Below are positions 17,475 through 26,281 of a DNA stretch of 64,000 nt, piece after piece. Source of the stretch: an uncultured Blautia sp. (GTDB lineage: Bacteria > Bacillota > Clostridia > Lachnospirales > Lachnospiraceae); NCBI GenBank assembly GCA_958367245.1, contig CATXEA010000002.1, forward strand, positions 168,466-232,465, written 5' to 3'. How positions within the stretch are numbered: the first letter of the stretch is position 1; each line of letters starts with the position of its first letter. The position numbers were made by a program, and so were the translations under genes. The notes under the pieces were generated by a model. It had not been told where the DNA came from. It saw nothing but the letters and a program-made list of their open reading frames with translations, and searched no databases.

Positions 17475-17553
17475 AATCTGTTACTGATACCTCCTTCTCC
17501 TCTGATTTTCTCTCTATTTTAACAGATTTTTCTGTTTTTTCAAGAAAAAGATT

Positions 17554-17982
17554 CTATGATTCCAGATATTTCAGCATCTCTTTTTCTCTTTTTGACTGCA
17601 AATACCATCCACCCAAAATCAGGCAAACTGCCACCGCAATTATAATACTTCTCACTTCTGAATCCGGTGCGCACAGGCAGGATACAAGCATTCCGACTCC
17701 TCCGCCAGTTCCCATAGCCTCAAATTTGCGTACCCGTTTCAGTCTTCCCATCATTCTTTCCTTATCAATATTTTTTACCATCTCTACATCCTCCTTTATC
17801 AGTTTGTCCAGTGAAATTTCAAATTGATTGCCGATTTCCACAAGGGTTCTCAAATCGGGATAGCTTTTTTCATTTTCCCAATTGGATACAGTCTGTCTTG
17901 TAACATGAAATAACTGTCCGAATTCTTCCTGAGTTAGATTTCTTTCCTTTCGAATGTTTAAAATTTCATTTCCCAAATTCAT
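17554..17982 (-). CDS. XRE-family regulator with C-terminal membrane segments
   Basis: 142-residue protein: residues 1-65 are an XRE helix-turn-helix (LNIRKERNLTQEEFGQLFHV, then TRQTVSNWENEKSYPDLRTL), followed by a charged linker and two hydrophobic stretches (MGTGGGVGMLVSCLCA and SIIIAVAVCLILGGWYL). This design is common in Firmicutes and suggests a membrane-tethered repressor, possibly responding to envelope state. It precedes the MccF-like gene by 79 bases and may control it. Target unknown. Confidence 0.85.
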   Translation of the reverse strand: MNLGNEILNIRKERNLTQEEFGQLFHVTRQTVSNWENEKSYPDLRTLVEIGNQFEISLDKLIKEDVEMVKNIDKERMMGRLKRVRKFEAMGTGGGVGMLVSCLCAPDSEVRSIIIAVAVCLILGGWYLQSKREKEMLKYLES

Positions 17983-18101
17983 ACGCCTGCTCTTCCTTTC
18001 TGTTTTTTCTTATTATCCATAAATCTTCTCGAAAAGTAAAGCAATCCTCTCTTTCCTTCCCTCAAAAACACCGCAAAAGTTCTTTGACAACCATTTTTCT
18101 G

Positions 18102-18145
18102 AAAAAAACAGCCTTCATGCATTTTTCGCATGAAGACCGTTTTTT
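18102..18145. terminator. terminator after the aminopeptidase P gene
   Basis: CTTCATGC/GCATGAAG stem around a six-base loop with A-run and T-run on either side, ten bases beyond the peptidase stop. Confidence 0.88.
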
Positions 18146-18155
18146 CTTTACTGTA

Positions 18156-19946
18156 TCAGATTGCTCTTGTAGCTTCTTTCAGCCACTCTTTCTCCTCTTC
18201 TTCCAGATATGGAGAAATTTTTTCGTAAACTTCTTTATGATAATCATTGAGAAGTCTGCGCTCTGTCTCATTCATCTGCTCCGGAATGATTCCGTCAAGG
18301 TCAAAAGGAACCATTGTCAGATGCTCGAAGCACATAAACTGTCCCCAGTGATTCTTTTCTGCTTTTTTGCAGACAATAAGGTTTTCGTGGCGGATTCCGT
18401 ATTCTCCTTCCACATAGTAGCCCGGCTCGTCAGAAGTAATCATACCTTCTTCAAAAACGGAACTGTCATTTCTCTCCGGAACCATTCTCCAGCGGAAACC
18501 ATTTGGTCCTTCATGGACATTGAGGTAGTAACCTACTCCGTGACCTGTTCCATGATTAAAGTCTTCTCCCATTTCCCAGAGCGGCTGGCGGGCAAGATAA
18601 TCAAGATTCAGACCACGGCAGCCATAACGGAATTTGGCAGCAGCAAGATTTAAAGTACCGCGGAGCACTGCTGTAAAGAATTTCTTCTGCTCCTCTGTAA
18701 CAGGGCCCATAACAATCGTTCTTGTGATATCTGTAGTACCCTCCAGATACTGTCCGCCTGTATCCGCAAGAAGAAGTCCCTCAGGCTCAATGGCAACATC
18801 AGTCTCTGCAGTTGCAGAATAATGGTTCATTGCCGCATGTTCCCCGTAAGAAATAATAGGGTCAAAGCTGTTTCCCATAAAGTTTTCCTGCTGGGCACGA
18901 AGTCCGTTCAGATACTCGCCTGCACTGATTTCTGTCATTGGGATTTTACCCACATTCTTTTTCAGCCAGTAAATAAATTTTGTCACAGCCACACCGTCGC
19001 GAATGTGTGCAATCTTTTCATTTTCCACTTCCACAGGAGTCTTAATTGCTTTGGGAAGGAAAGTCAGATTCTCCCGGTCAAGAACAACAGCTTCAGACGG
19101 AATACAGTTTACCAGACGGCTGTTCACTTTATTTCTGCAAAGAAGAACCTTTTTGCCGGCCTCGATTTCCGTACACCAGGAATAAATATCATTGTATGGA
19201 AGAATTTTTACGCCGTCTTCTGCAAGAGCTGCCATAACTTCTTCAGAAAAAGCTTTTTCATTTGCAAAAAGGAATACCTCGTCCTGACTCATCACAAGAT
19301 AAGAAAGAACAACCGGATTGCATGGAATATCTCCGCCACGGATATTTAAGAGCCATGCAATATCATCCAGAGAGGTCAGTACAAATAAATCCGCACCGTT
19401 TTCCTTCATTGCTTCTCTCATCTCTTTTAACTTGTCCCCACGGGATTTGCCAGTCCATTTCACATCCAATTCCTTCACAGGCTCACAGGAAAGATTGGGA
19501 CGGTCACTCCAGATGTCGCCCACAAGGTCTACGTCACAAACAATAGACACACCGTTTTTACCAAGGATTTCCGTAAGCTCATCTGCTTCTTTTGCGCTGA
19601 CTGTTCTTCCGTCAAAGCCTAATTTCTGACCATCTGTCAGTGTCTTTTCCAAAAATTCGTGAACTGTAGGAACCTCAGGCTCTCCCATCTTAAAAAGCTC
19701 AACACCGCTTCCCGCAATCTGTCTTTCAGCCTGAATAAAATAGCGGCCGTCTGTCCAAAGACCAGCCATATCCTGCATTACAACCGCAGTACCTGCAGAA
19801 CCTGTGAAGCCAGTAATATACTTTCTGCATTTAAAATAATCGCCTACATACTCTGATGCGTGAAAATCATCTGTAGGAATTAAATAGGCGTCGATGCCTT
19901 TTTCTTTCATAAGCGCACGGAGCGCTTTGATTCTGTCTTTTACCAT
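18156..19946 (-). CDS. Xaa-Pro aminopeptidase (aminopeptidase P family, M24B)
   Basis: Removes N-terminal residues preceding proline, probably in the cytoplasm. The 596-residue protein has the three-domain eukaryotic-like layout: two creatinase-N domains (about 1-300; YLIPTDDFHASEYVGDYFKC) and a C-terminal pita-bread domain. Metal ligands are visible: Asp in LLADTGGQYLEGTTDITRT (two), His in NHGTGHGVGYYL, Glu in TSDEPGYYVEGEYGIRHEN. GAGGAG precedes the ATG. It lies directly downstream of the oligopeptide importer but is separated by a terminator; the shared theme is use of imported peptides. Confidence 0.93.
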   Translation of the reverse strand: MVKDRIKALRALMKEKGIDAYLIPTDDFHASEYVGDYFKCRKYITGFTGSAGTAVVMQDMAGLWTDGRYFIQAERQIAGSGVELFKMGEPEVPTVHEFLEKTLTDGQKLGFDGRTVSAKEADELTEILGKNGVSIVCDVDLVGDIWSDRPNLSCEPVKELDVKWTGKSRGDKLKEMREAMKENGADLFVLTSLDDIAWLLNIRGGDIPCNPVVLSYLVMSQDEVFLFANEKAFSEEVMAALAEDGVKILPYNDIYSWCTEIEAGKKVLLCRNKVNSRLVNCIPSEAVVLDRENLTFLPKAIKTPVEVENEKIAHIRDGVAVTKFIYWLKKNVGKIPMTEISAGEYLNGLRAQQENFMGNSFDPIISYGEHAAMNHYSATAETDVAIEPEGLLLADTGGQYLEGTTDITRTIVMGPVTEEQKKFFTAVLRGTLNLAAAKFRYGCRGLNLDYLARQPLWEMGEDFNHGTGHGVGYYLNVHEGPNGFRWRMVPERNDSSVFEEGMITSDEPGYYVEGEYGIRHENLIVCKKAEKNHWGQFMCFEHLTMVPFDLDGIIPEQMNETERRLLNDYHKEVYEKISPYLEEEEKEWLKEATRAI

Positions 19947-19968
19947 GGTGAAACTTTCTCCTCATCTC

Positions 19969-20005
19969 AAAAAGAGCACCCCCTTCAAAAAGGCGATGCT
20001 CTTTT
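19969..20005 (-). terminator. terminator after oppA
   Basis: AAAGAGCA pairs with TGCTCTTT across an 18-base loop on the minus strand, followed by a T-run; 37 bases after the oppA stop. Confidence 0.8.
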
Positions 20006-20041
20006 GTTTACTCAATTCTTTGTTTTGCCAAAGTCCGAAAA

Positions 20042-21772
20042 TTATTTACCTAACTGGCAGTCATTGTTTCCGGATTCTGTTGTCCACATTTCAAGCATGT
20101 TGATCGGGTCATTGAAGTCTGCGATCCAGCCGTTACGAGCTAAGTCGAAGTTACCTGCTTTACGCTCGTTCAGGAATACTGACCACTCTTTTGTATCGAT
20201 AACCATGTCGATGCCGAGTGCTGCGAAATCCTGCTGAAGTGCTTCTGCGATTGCTACGTTTCCAGCGCCTTCATTTGTAACGTATGTTACGCTAAGTGGA
20301 GTTTCGTCAGAGATCATACCGTCATCGCCGAATTTGTATCCAGCAGATTCAAGAAGTGTTCTTGCTTCCTCAAGGTTTGCTTCATATGCATCGTAGGAAG
20401 GATCGAAGTATCCAACTGCTTCTTCATTCGGATATGTGTAAGCGTCGTCATTTACACGGAACTCGCCGCCGTTGCCGTCCATCATCTTAGCCGGGATAAA
20501 TGTATTAGCAATAACCTGACCTGTCTGGCCGATGTTCTCTGCAATGTAGTCACGGTCAATGATAATGCTGAATGCACGTCTCATCGCATTTGCCTGCTCA
20601 GGTGTTTTACCTTCAAACAGTGGGCTGTTTACGTTGAAGCACATGTAGTATGTTCCTAACTGGTCTACAACGTGGAATTCAGGGCTGTCAAGCACTGCTG
20701 CTGTTTCATCTGTCGGAATGCTGTCAATGAAGTCAAGGTCGCCTGCATTGTATGCTGCAAATGGAGCTGCATCATCATCGCTTAACATGAACTCAAGTCT
20801 TTCAATTTTAACTTCGTCTGCTCTGTACCAGTTCGGGTTTTTCTCGTAAACCATGCTCTCGTTGTGTTTCCACTCTTTCAGAGTGTAAGCGCCGTTAGAT
20901 ACGAAACCAGCTTCCTGTGCCCACAGACCCGGGTTTGTTTCCCAGCCTTCCTGAGCTTCTACACTTGCCTGAGGTACCGGGTAGAATGTCGGGAATGCGC
21001 AGAGGTCAAGGAAGTATACGCATGGAGCCTTCAGTTTAACAGTAAATGTTTTTCCGTCTTCACTTGCTGTTACATCAAGGGAACCATCCTCTTTTGTTGC
21101 AATTCCGTTGAACATGTAGGAATAGTCTGCTGCTGTCTGAGGATCAGCCGCACGTTTCCAGGAGTACTCAAAGTCTTTTGCTGTAAGCTCTGTGCCATCG
21201 CTCCATTTCAGACCATCTTTCATTGTGAAAGTATAAGTAAGTCCGTCTTCGCTCATTTCATAGCTGTCAGCAAGAGCAAGGTCTACAGTGCCGTCTTCTT
21301 TGTAGTAGCAAAGACCTGAGAAGGAAGAAACTGCAAGGCACGCACCGTCTACAGTAGAGTTCAGAGCCGGGTCAAGCTTATCCGGTTCGGAAGCCATGTA
21401 AAGACGAAGTGTTGTAGCATCGCCTGCATCTGCAAACATAAAGTATTTGAATCCGTATGCGTTAGAGTAAACGCCTTTAACGTTCTCTTTGAGCATGTAT
21501 GGATCATTGTAGTAGTAAAGAGGAACAATAGCGTTTGTCTCCATCAGGATATCCTCTGCCTGATGCATCATCTCTTCACGTTTAGCAGTGTCTGTCTCAA
21601 CCTTGATCTGTGCTACCAGGTTGTTGTACTCCTGCCAGTCCGGTGCTGCTTCGGAAGATTTCTTCGCAACATCTGCTCCTTCAACTGCCTCTACTTCTGC
21701 TGCAAATGCGGTTACAGGTGATAATGCTGTAGCTGCTGCAAGCACGAGTGCCATAGCTTTCTTTTTGTTCAT
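20042..21772 (-). CDS. oppA: oligopeptide ABC transporter substrate-binding protein, apparently circularly permuted
   Basis: Extracellular peptide-binding protein of SBP family 5. The start MNKKKAMALVLAAATALSP is preferred (GGAGGGAAACACT before it) and gives a signal peptide cleaved near AFA/AEV; there is no lipobox Cys. Residues about 44-116 (from PDWQEYNNLVAQIK through HQAEDILMETNAIVPLYYYN to GFKYFMFADA) match what normally forms the C-terminus of OppA/DppA. The usual mature N-terminus (LRLYMASEPDKLDPALNS) starts only near 120, and the protein stops at FNDPINMLEMWTTESGNNDC plus four residues, just where that segment would follow. So order is C-terminal piece, then N-terminal lobe. 576 residues. 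Last gene of oppBCDF-A with its own promoter. Confidence 0.88.
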   Translation of the reverse strand: MNKKKAMALVLAAATALSPVTAFAAEVEAVEGADVAKKSSEAAPDWQEYNNLVAQIKVETDTAKREEMMHQAEDILMETNAIVPLYYYNDPYMLKENVKGVYSNAYGFKYFMFADAGDATTLRLYMASEPDKLDPALNSTVDGACLAVSSFSGLCYYKEDGTVDLALADSYEMSEDGLTYTFTMKDGLKWSDGTELTAKDFEYSWKRAADPQTAADYSYMFNGIATKEDGSLDVTASEDGKTFTVKLKAPCVYFLDLCAFPTFYPVPQASVEAQEGWETNPGLWAQEAGFVSNGAYTLKEWKHNESMVYEKNPNWYRADEVKIERLEFMLSDDDAAPFAAYNAGDLDFIDSIPTDETAAVLDSPEFHVVDQLGTYYMCFNVNSPLFEGKTPEQANAMRRAFSIIIDRDYIAENIGQTGQVIANTFIPAKMMDGNGGEFRVNDDAYTYPNEEAVGYFDPSYDAYEANLEEARTLLESAGYKFGDDGMISDETPLSVTYVTNEGAGNVAIAEALQQDFAALGIDMVIDTKEWSVFLNERKAGNFDLARNGWIADFNDPINMLEMWTTESGNNDCQLGK

Positions 21773-21925
21773 AGTGTTTCCCTCCATTAAAAGTTATTTC
21801 GGCCTCTGCCGAATATAGTTTGTTATGGGATCCTCCATCCCTCAAACTCTTAAAATGAACACGGAGTGTTCGCTGTCGTGCGGTTTCACTTTACCGAATT
21901 AAAACCGCACAAGTTTAATGTGACT
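21773..21925 (-). promoter_or_regulatory. structured 5' leader of oppA
   Basis: About 150 bases between the start of transcription and the oppA start contain three hairpins: GTGCGGTTT/AAACCGCAC, GAACAC/GTGTTC and TTCGGC/GCCGAA, plus a GGGAT/ATCCC pair. None has a T-run after it, so they more likely stabilise mRNA or shape translation than terminate. No known riboswitch matched. Confidence 0.5.
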
Positions 21926-21931
21926 TTGTAC

Positions 21932-21960
21932 ATTATAACACTATTTGTTTCCAGATGCAA
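21932..21960 (-). promoter_or_regulatory. internal promoter of oppA
   Basis: Minus-strand TTGCAT (21955-21960), 17 bases, TATAAT (21932-21937), just past the oppF stop. It would let the binding protein be made in excess over the permease, as is usual for such systems. Confidence 0.7.
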
Positions 21961-21983
21961 CTATATCTTTGTTACTATTTTTC

Positions 21984-22946
21984 TTATTTATTCCAGCATG
22001 CAACCATATGTCCGTTGCCTCTGTCCTCTAATTTCGGACATTCCTGCGCGCACTTTTCTGTAGCGTAACGGCAGCGTGTACGGAATGCACATCCTGTCGG
22101 CAGGTTCATAGGACTTGGTACGTCGCCTTCCAGAATAATACGTTTTCTCTCACGTGTAATCTTTGGATCCGGAATCGGCACTGCTGAAAGCAGAGACTCG
22201 GTATATGGGTGCTGCGGATGCTCGTATACCTCGTCTGCATCTCCGATTTCCACAATTTTACCAAGGTACATAACCGCGATACGGTCAGAAATATGGCGAA
22301 CGATCAGAAGGTCATGGGCGATGAACAGATAAGCAACGCCAAGCTTCTCCTGAAGGTCTTCAAACATATTAACAACCTGCGCCTGAATAGATACGTCAAG
22401 GGCGCTGACAGGCTCATCGCAGACAATGAATTTCGGATTTACAGCCAGAGCACGGGCAATACCGATACGCTGACGCTGACCGCCGGAAAACTCATGGGCA
22501 TAACGTGTAGCATGTTCTGCGTTTAATCCTACCAGTTCCATAAGCTCAAGGATTTTTTCCCTGCGCTCTGCCTTTGTGCTGTATAATTTATGGACATCAA
22601 GAGGCTCTCCAATGATGTCCTCAACTGTCATACGAGGGTCAAGAGAAGAATATGGATCCTGGAATACCATCTGCATCTCTTTGCGGAGCGCTGTCATATT
22701 TTTATCTGTAACAGGCTCTCTGTTAAAAAGAATCTCGCCTCCGGTCGGCTCATAGAGACGTAAAAGGGTACGTCCTACGGTTGTTTTACCGCAGCCGGAC
22801 TCGCCTACCAATCCAAGAGTTTCACCTGGCTTGATGGAAAAGGATACGCCGTCTACAGCCTTGAGATCTGTTTTTTTGAAAAATCCCGTACTGATCGGGA
22901 AATACTGTTTTAAATCTTTTACTTCTACCAGATATTCACTGCTCAC
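21984..22946 (-). CDS. oppF: oligopeptide ABC transporter ATP-binding protein OppF
   Basis: Second ATPase of the peptide importer. 320 residues: Walker [10 protein letters not shown] (about residue 47), [21 protein letters not shown], signature [15 protein letters not shown], Walker [14 protein letters not shown], and the C-terminal oligopeptide-ABC extension with a Cys cluster ([19 protein letters not shown]) that in related proteins binds an iron-sulfur cluster. Start codon is GTG overlapping the OppD stop as GTGA, with GGAGG 10 bases upstream, so the two are translationally coupled. Confidence 0.94.
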   Translation of the reverse strand: MSSEYLVEVKDLKQYFPISTGFFKKTDLKAVDGVSFSIKPGETLGLVGESGCGKTTVGRTLLRLYEPTGGEILFNREPVTDKNMTALRKEMQMVFQDPYSSLDPRMTVEDIIGEPLDVHKLYSTKAERREKILELMELVGLNAEHATRYAHEFSGGQRQRIGIARALAVNPKFIVCDEPVSALDVSIQAQVVNMFEDLQEKLGVAYLFIAHDLLIVRHISDRIAVMYLGKIVEIGDADEVYEHPQHPYTESLLSAVPIPDPKITRERKRIILEGDVPSPMNLPTGCAFRTRCRYATEKCAQECPKLEDRGNGHMVACWNK

Positions 22947-23959
22947 GCTTCTTTACCTCCTGCCTGTTCTTCCATCTGGCGTTTCACATTCATCCAGCAG
23001 GATGCTTTATGTGTCGCGCTTAAATCCATCTCTTCCGGTTTCTGTTCCAGACAGATTTTCATTGCATTGTCGCAACGGGTACAGAATGCACAGCCTTTCG
23101 GCATGTTCAGAAGGTTGATCGGTGTACCGCCGATCGGAATCAGACGTTCCTTGCTGTTGTCTACATTCGGAATGGAACGAAGAAGTCCCTTTGTATACTC
23201 GTGGCTCGGAGAATAGAAGATATCCTCTGCTGTTCCGCGCTCACAAATACTTCCGCCGTACATAACAATAATCTTGTCACACATATCAGCGATAACACCA
23301 AGGTCATGTGTTACCATGATAATTGCCATTCCCAGTGTTTTCTGAAGTTCCTGCATCAGCTCCAGAATCTGAGCCTGAATGGTAACGTCAAGAGCTGTCG
23401 TTGGTTCGTCTGCAATAAGGATATCAGGTTCGCATGCAAGAGCCATAGCGATCATAACACGCTGACGCATACCGCCGGAAAGTTCATACGGATACTGTTT
23501 GATACGTTTTTCCGGCTCATTTACACCAACTAACTGAAGCATCTCAACTGCGCGGGCTTTCGCCTGCTCTTTCGTTTTATCTGTATGGAGAAGAATTGCC
23601 TCCATAAGCTGGTTTCCGATTGTAAATACAGGGTTTAAGCTTGTCATCGGGTCCTGGAAAATGATACTGCATCGTTTTCCGCGGAAACCTGACATCTGCT
23701 TCTTGCTCCATTTGGTGATATCCTCACCTTTATAAAGAACCTCTCCCTCTGTGATACGGCCTGTCTCAGCCAGAATCTGCATGATGGAGTAGGCGGTAAC
23801 ACTTTTTCCGGAGCCGGATTCTCCAACGATTCCCATAATCTCTCCCGGTTTCAGGTTGAAACTGACACCATTTACCGCTCTTACCTCACCGGAATCTGTA
23901 AAGAATGAGGTATGGAGATTTTTCACTTCCAATAAATATTCACTTTTATTTGTACTCAT
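22943..23959 (-). CDS. oppD: oligopeptide ABC transporter ATP-binding protein OppD
   Basis: First ATPase of the importer, 338 residues. Walker [10 protein letters not shown] (about residue 44), [18 protein letters not shown], signature [15 protein letters not shown], Walker [15 protein letters not shown] and the C-terminal oligo_HPY region with [19 protein letters not shown] cysteines. GGAGGTAATGAG precedes the ATG. It follows oppC by six bases and overlaps oppF by four. Confidence 0.94.
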   Translation of the reverse strand: MSTNKSEYLLEVKNLHTSFFTDSGEVRAVNGVSFNLKPGEIMGIVGESGSGKSVTAYSIMQILAETGRITEGEVLYKGEDITKWSKKQMSGFRGKRCSIIFQDPMTSLNPVFTIGNQLMEAILLHTDKTKEQAKARAVEMLQLVGVNEPEKRIKQYPYELSGGMRQRVMIAMALACEPDILIADEPTTALDVTIQAQILELMQELQKTLGMAIIMVTHDLGVIADMCDKIIVMYGGSICERGTAEDIFYSPSHEYTKGLLRSIPNVDNSKERLIPIGGTPINLLNMPKGCAFCTRCDNAMKICLEQKPEEMDLSATHKASCWMNVKRQMEEQAGGKEA

Positions 23960-23965
23960 CTCTCA

Positions 23966-25039
23966 TTACCTCCTAAGTTTCGGGTCAAATGCATCACGTA
24001 AACCATCGCCTAACAGGTTAAAGGAAAGAACCAGAAGGCAGATTACGATTGCAGGGAAAAGAAGTTTGTGCGGGTAGCTGTTGATACCTTTAATCGCCTC
24101 GTTGGCAAGAGAACCAAGAGAAGGCATCGGAGCCTGTACGCCAAGTCCTGCGAAGCTTAAGAAACTCTCTGTAAAAATCGCAGACGGAATCTGTAATGCA
24201 GTGGAAATAAAGATAACACTGATACAGTTCGGCAGAATATGTTTGCGGATAATTCTTCCCGGTTTCGCACCTACGGTACGCGCTGCCAGAATATATTCAT
24301 TTTCTTTAATAGAAAGAATCTGACCTCTGACAAGACGTGCCATACCAACCCAGTAGAGAAGTCCGAATACGATAAACAGGGAAAGCATATTTGTTCCCAC
24401 CTTCGCAAGAACTGTTCCCTCGATTACCGGAGTCAGGGTTTCTTTCAGAACAACCGACAAAAGGATAACCATAAGCATGTCAGGAAGCGAATATATGACA
24501 TCGACAATTCGCATCATAATAAGGTCAACCTTCCCCCCCGCATAACCGGAAATACTGCCGTAAAGAAGTCCGATAAAAAGTACCAGAACAGCGGCAAAAA
24601 TACCGATGATGAGAGAAACTCGTGTTCCGTATACGATACGTACAAAGTAGTCACGGCACTGCTCGTCTGTTCCCAGAATATGAGGGAAAAGCTTACCGCC
24701 GTCATCAATAAATCTCTGTTCGTTCTTGGACCACTCAAAAGGTTTCAGGTTCTTGGCAGTCTTATCACGTCTGCCATTTACAGATATCATTTCTTCGTAA
24801 CCATACGGTACAACTGCCGGAGCTACGATTGTAGTTGCAAGGATAAGGATCAGGATAATGATACTTCCTACTGCAAACGGGTTTTTCATCAGCTTACGCA
24901 TACCGTCCTTAAAGAACGTAGTAGATTCACTCATAACGTCCTGCTGCGCTTTTTCTGCCTCAGTGGCAAGCTCGAATTTGGACAGGTCGATCTGCGAGCT
25001 GAGAGGGCTCTTTTTGAATGTATTTGTTTCGTTAGCCAT
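23966..25039 (-). CDS. oppC: oligopeptide ABC transporter permease OppC
   Basis: Membrane permease, 357 residues. It has an OppC_N segment with one hydrophobic helix (about 55-80), a longer-than-usual polar loop (residues about 85-125) before five more helices, and the EAA-type motif LAARTVGAKPGRIIRKHIL that contacts the ATPases. GGAGGAAC lies 12 bases upstream of the ATG. Pairs with OppB, whose stop is 16 bases upstream. The extended external loop is the only notable deviation. Confidence 0.93.
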   Translation of the reverse strand: MANETNTFKKSPLSSQIDLSKFELATEAEKAQQDVMSESTTFFKDGMRKLMKNPFAVGSIIILILILATTIVAPAVVPYGYEEMISVNGRRDKTAKNLKPFEWSKNEQRFIDDGGKLFPHILGTDEQCRDYFVRIVYGTRVSLIIGIFAAVLVLFIGLLYGSISGYAGGKVDLIMMRIVDVIYSLPDMLMVILLSVVLKETLTPVIEGTVLAKVGTNMLSLFIVFGLLYWVGMARLVRGQILSIKENEYILAARTVGAKPGRIIRKHILPNCISVIFISTALQIPSAIFTESFLSFAGLGVQAPMPSLGSLANEAIKGINSYPHKLLFPAIVICLLVLSFNLLGDGLRDAFDPKLRR

Positions 25040-25055
25040 CTTCTCTTTGTTCCTC

Positions 25056-25967
25056 CTAGTCGAATGAAATTCTCGGGTCTACCAGCTTATAGATAAGGTC
25101 GCTGAGCAGGTTGAGTACAACCATCAGGGTTGCAAGGAAAATCGTTACGGACATGATCATAGGATAATCACGGTTTGTAATACTGGACACGAATTTTGTT
25201 CCAAGTCCGCCGATGTTGAAAATATTCTCTACAACGAGACTTCCTGTAAGGATGAAGGCAAGCATCGGTCCTACATAAGTAATAACAGGAATCAGGGCGT
25301 TTCTTAAACCATGTTTAAAAATAACCTTCGCCTGTGATACACCTTTCGCGCGTGCAGTACGGATATAATCCTGTCCGAGAGCATCCAGCATACTTGTCTT
25401 GGTAAGACGGGTAATATATGCCATTGGATAAAGCGCAAGGGAAATGATCGGAAGAACATAACTCTTATTCGTAACACTGAAAGCAGGAACCCAGCCTAAC
25501 TGCACACAGAATACCAGCAGCAGGAGGATCGCAAGTACGAAACTGGGCAGCGCGGTAAACAGCGTTGATAAAAAGATAATCAGTCTGTCCGGCCATTTGT
25601 TTCTCATAAGAGCTGCAATACTTCCGAGAGTCACGCCGACAAGCACTGCAAAAAATGCAGCGGTTCCGCCGAGGCGGGCTGATACTGCAAAAGATTCTTT
25701 TACAGTTTTTGCGATATCACGGCCGGTTTTTAAGGACACGCCTAAATCACCGTGTGCAAGATTCTTAAGGTACAATACAAACTGTGTTGTTACCGGTTTG
25801 TTCAGGTTGTATCTTTCTTCAAGAACAGCCTTAACTTCAGGGCTTGGTGCTTTCTCCTTGTCGAATGGTCCGCCCGGGATCGCATTCATTGCAAAAAACG
25901 TAATGGCACATATAATGAACACCGTTACGACGGCTAATAATCCTCGTTTAACTACATACTTAGCCAA
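25056..25967 (-). CDS. oppB: oligopeptide ABC transporter permease OppB
   Basis: Membrane permease, 303 residues, with six hydrophobic segments and the EAA motif IRTARAKGVSQAKVIFKHGL. The N-terminus ITFFAMNAIPGGPFDKEKA is the usual OppB/DppB opening. Translation starts at a TTG: AAGGAG lies 11 bases before it and no ATG nearby keeps the first helix. First gene of the oppBCDFA operon; a sigma-A promoter and a roughly 110-base leader precede it. Confidence 0.93.
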   Translation of the reverse strand: MAKYVVKRGLLAVVTVFIICAITFFAMNAIPGGPFDKEKAPSPEVKAVLEERYNLNKPVTTQFVLYLKNLAHGDLGVSLKTGRDIAKTVKESFAVSARLGGTAAFFAVLVGVTLGSIAALMRNKWPDRLIIFLSTLFTALPSFVLAILLLLVFCVQLGWVPAFSVTNKSYVLPIISLALYPMAYITRLTKTSMLDALGQDYIRTARAKGVSQAKVIFKHGLRNALIPVITYVGPMLAFILTGSLVVENIFNIGGLGTKFVSSITNRDYPMIMSVTIFLATLMVVLNLLSDLIYKLVDPRISFD

Positions 25968-26092
25968 ATTGATTCACACTCCTTTTCATTTTTTTAAGGT
26001 TGTCTTCTACATAACACCTCAATCCCCCTCGCAGGTGCTTCTGTGTACTGCAACCCTACATGTGTCCTTTTACCAAGGACACGTTTCTATAT

Positions 26093-26121
26093 AGAATACT
26101 CAAATTTGTGATATTTGTCAA
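26093..26121 (-). promoter_or_regulatory. promoter of oppBCDF
   Basis: Minus-strand TTGACA (26116-26121), 17 bases, TATTCT (26093-26098). The 313-base gap from 25968 to 26281 holds this promoter, the terminator of the UPF0210 gene, and a leader with two hairpins: GTGTCC/GGACAC near 26060-26085 and CACCT/AGGTG near 26015-26035. No known riboswitch was recognised there. Confidence 0.7.
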
Positions 26122-26166
26122 TGTTTTTTATCGTTTTAAGTCAAAATTTGTTGAACGCGTCAAAGC

Positions 26167-26210
26167 AAAAAAGCGGACAAATATCTGTAAATTCAAACAT
26201 TCGTCCGCTT
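26167..26210 (-). terminator. terminator after the UPF0210 gene
   Basis: Minus strand AGCGGAC/GTCCGCT stem with a long A/T-rich loop, then TTTTTT; about 72 bases past the stop at 26282. Confidence 0.75.
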
Positions 26211-26281
26211 ATGCGTCTTAATATTCAATTATTTTATGTTTTATTCACTAAAATCTATACATTTATCCTGTACGAATTCTA

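Noticed and set aside
12352..18000. Genomic island or prophage around the accessory genes
   Set aside because: No integrase, transposase of a mobile element, tRNA-end repeat or composition break is visible; the Rpn-type protein alone is not evidence.
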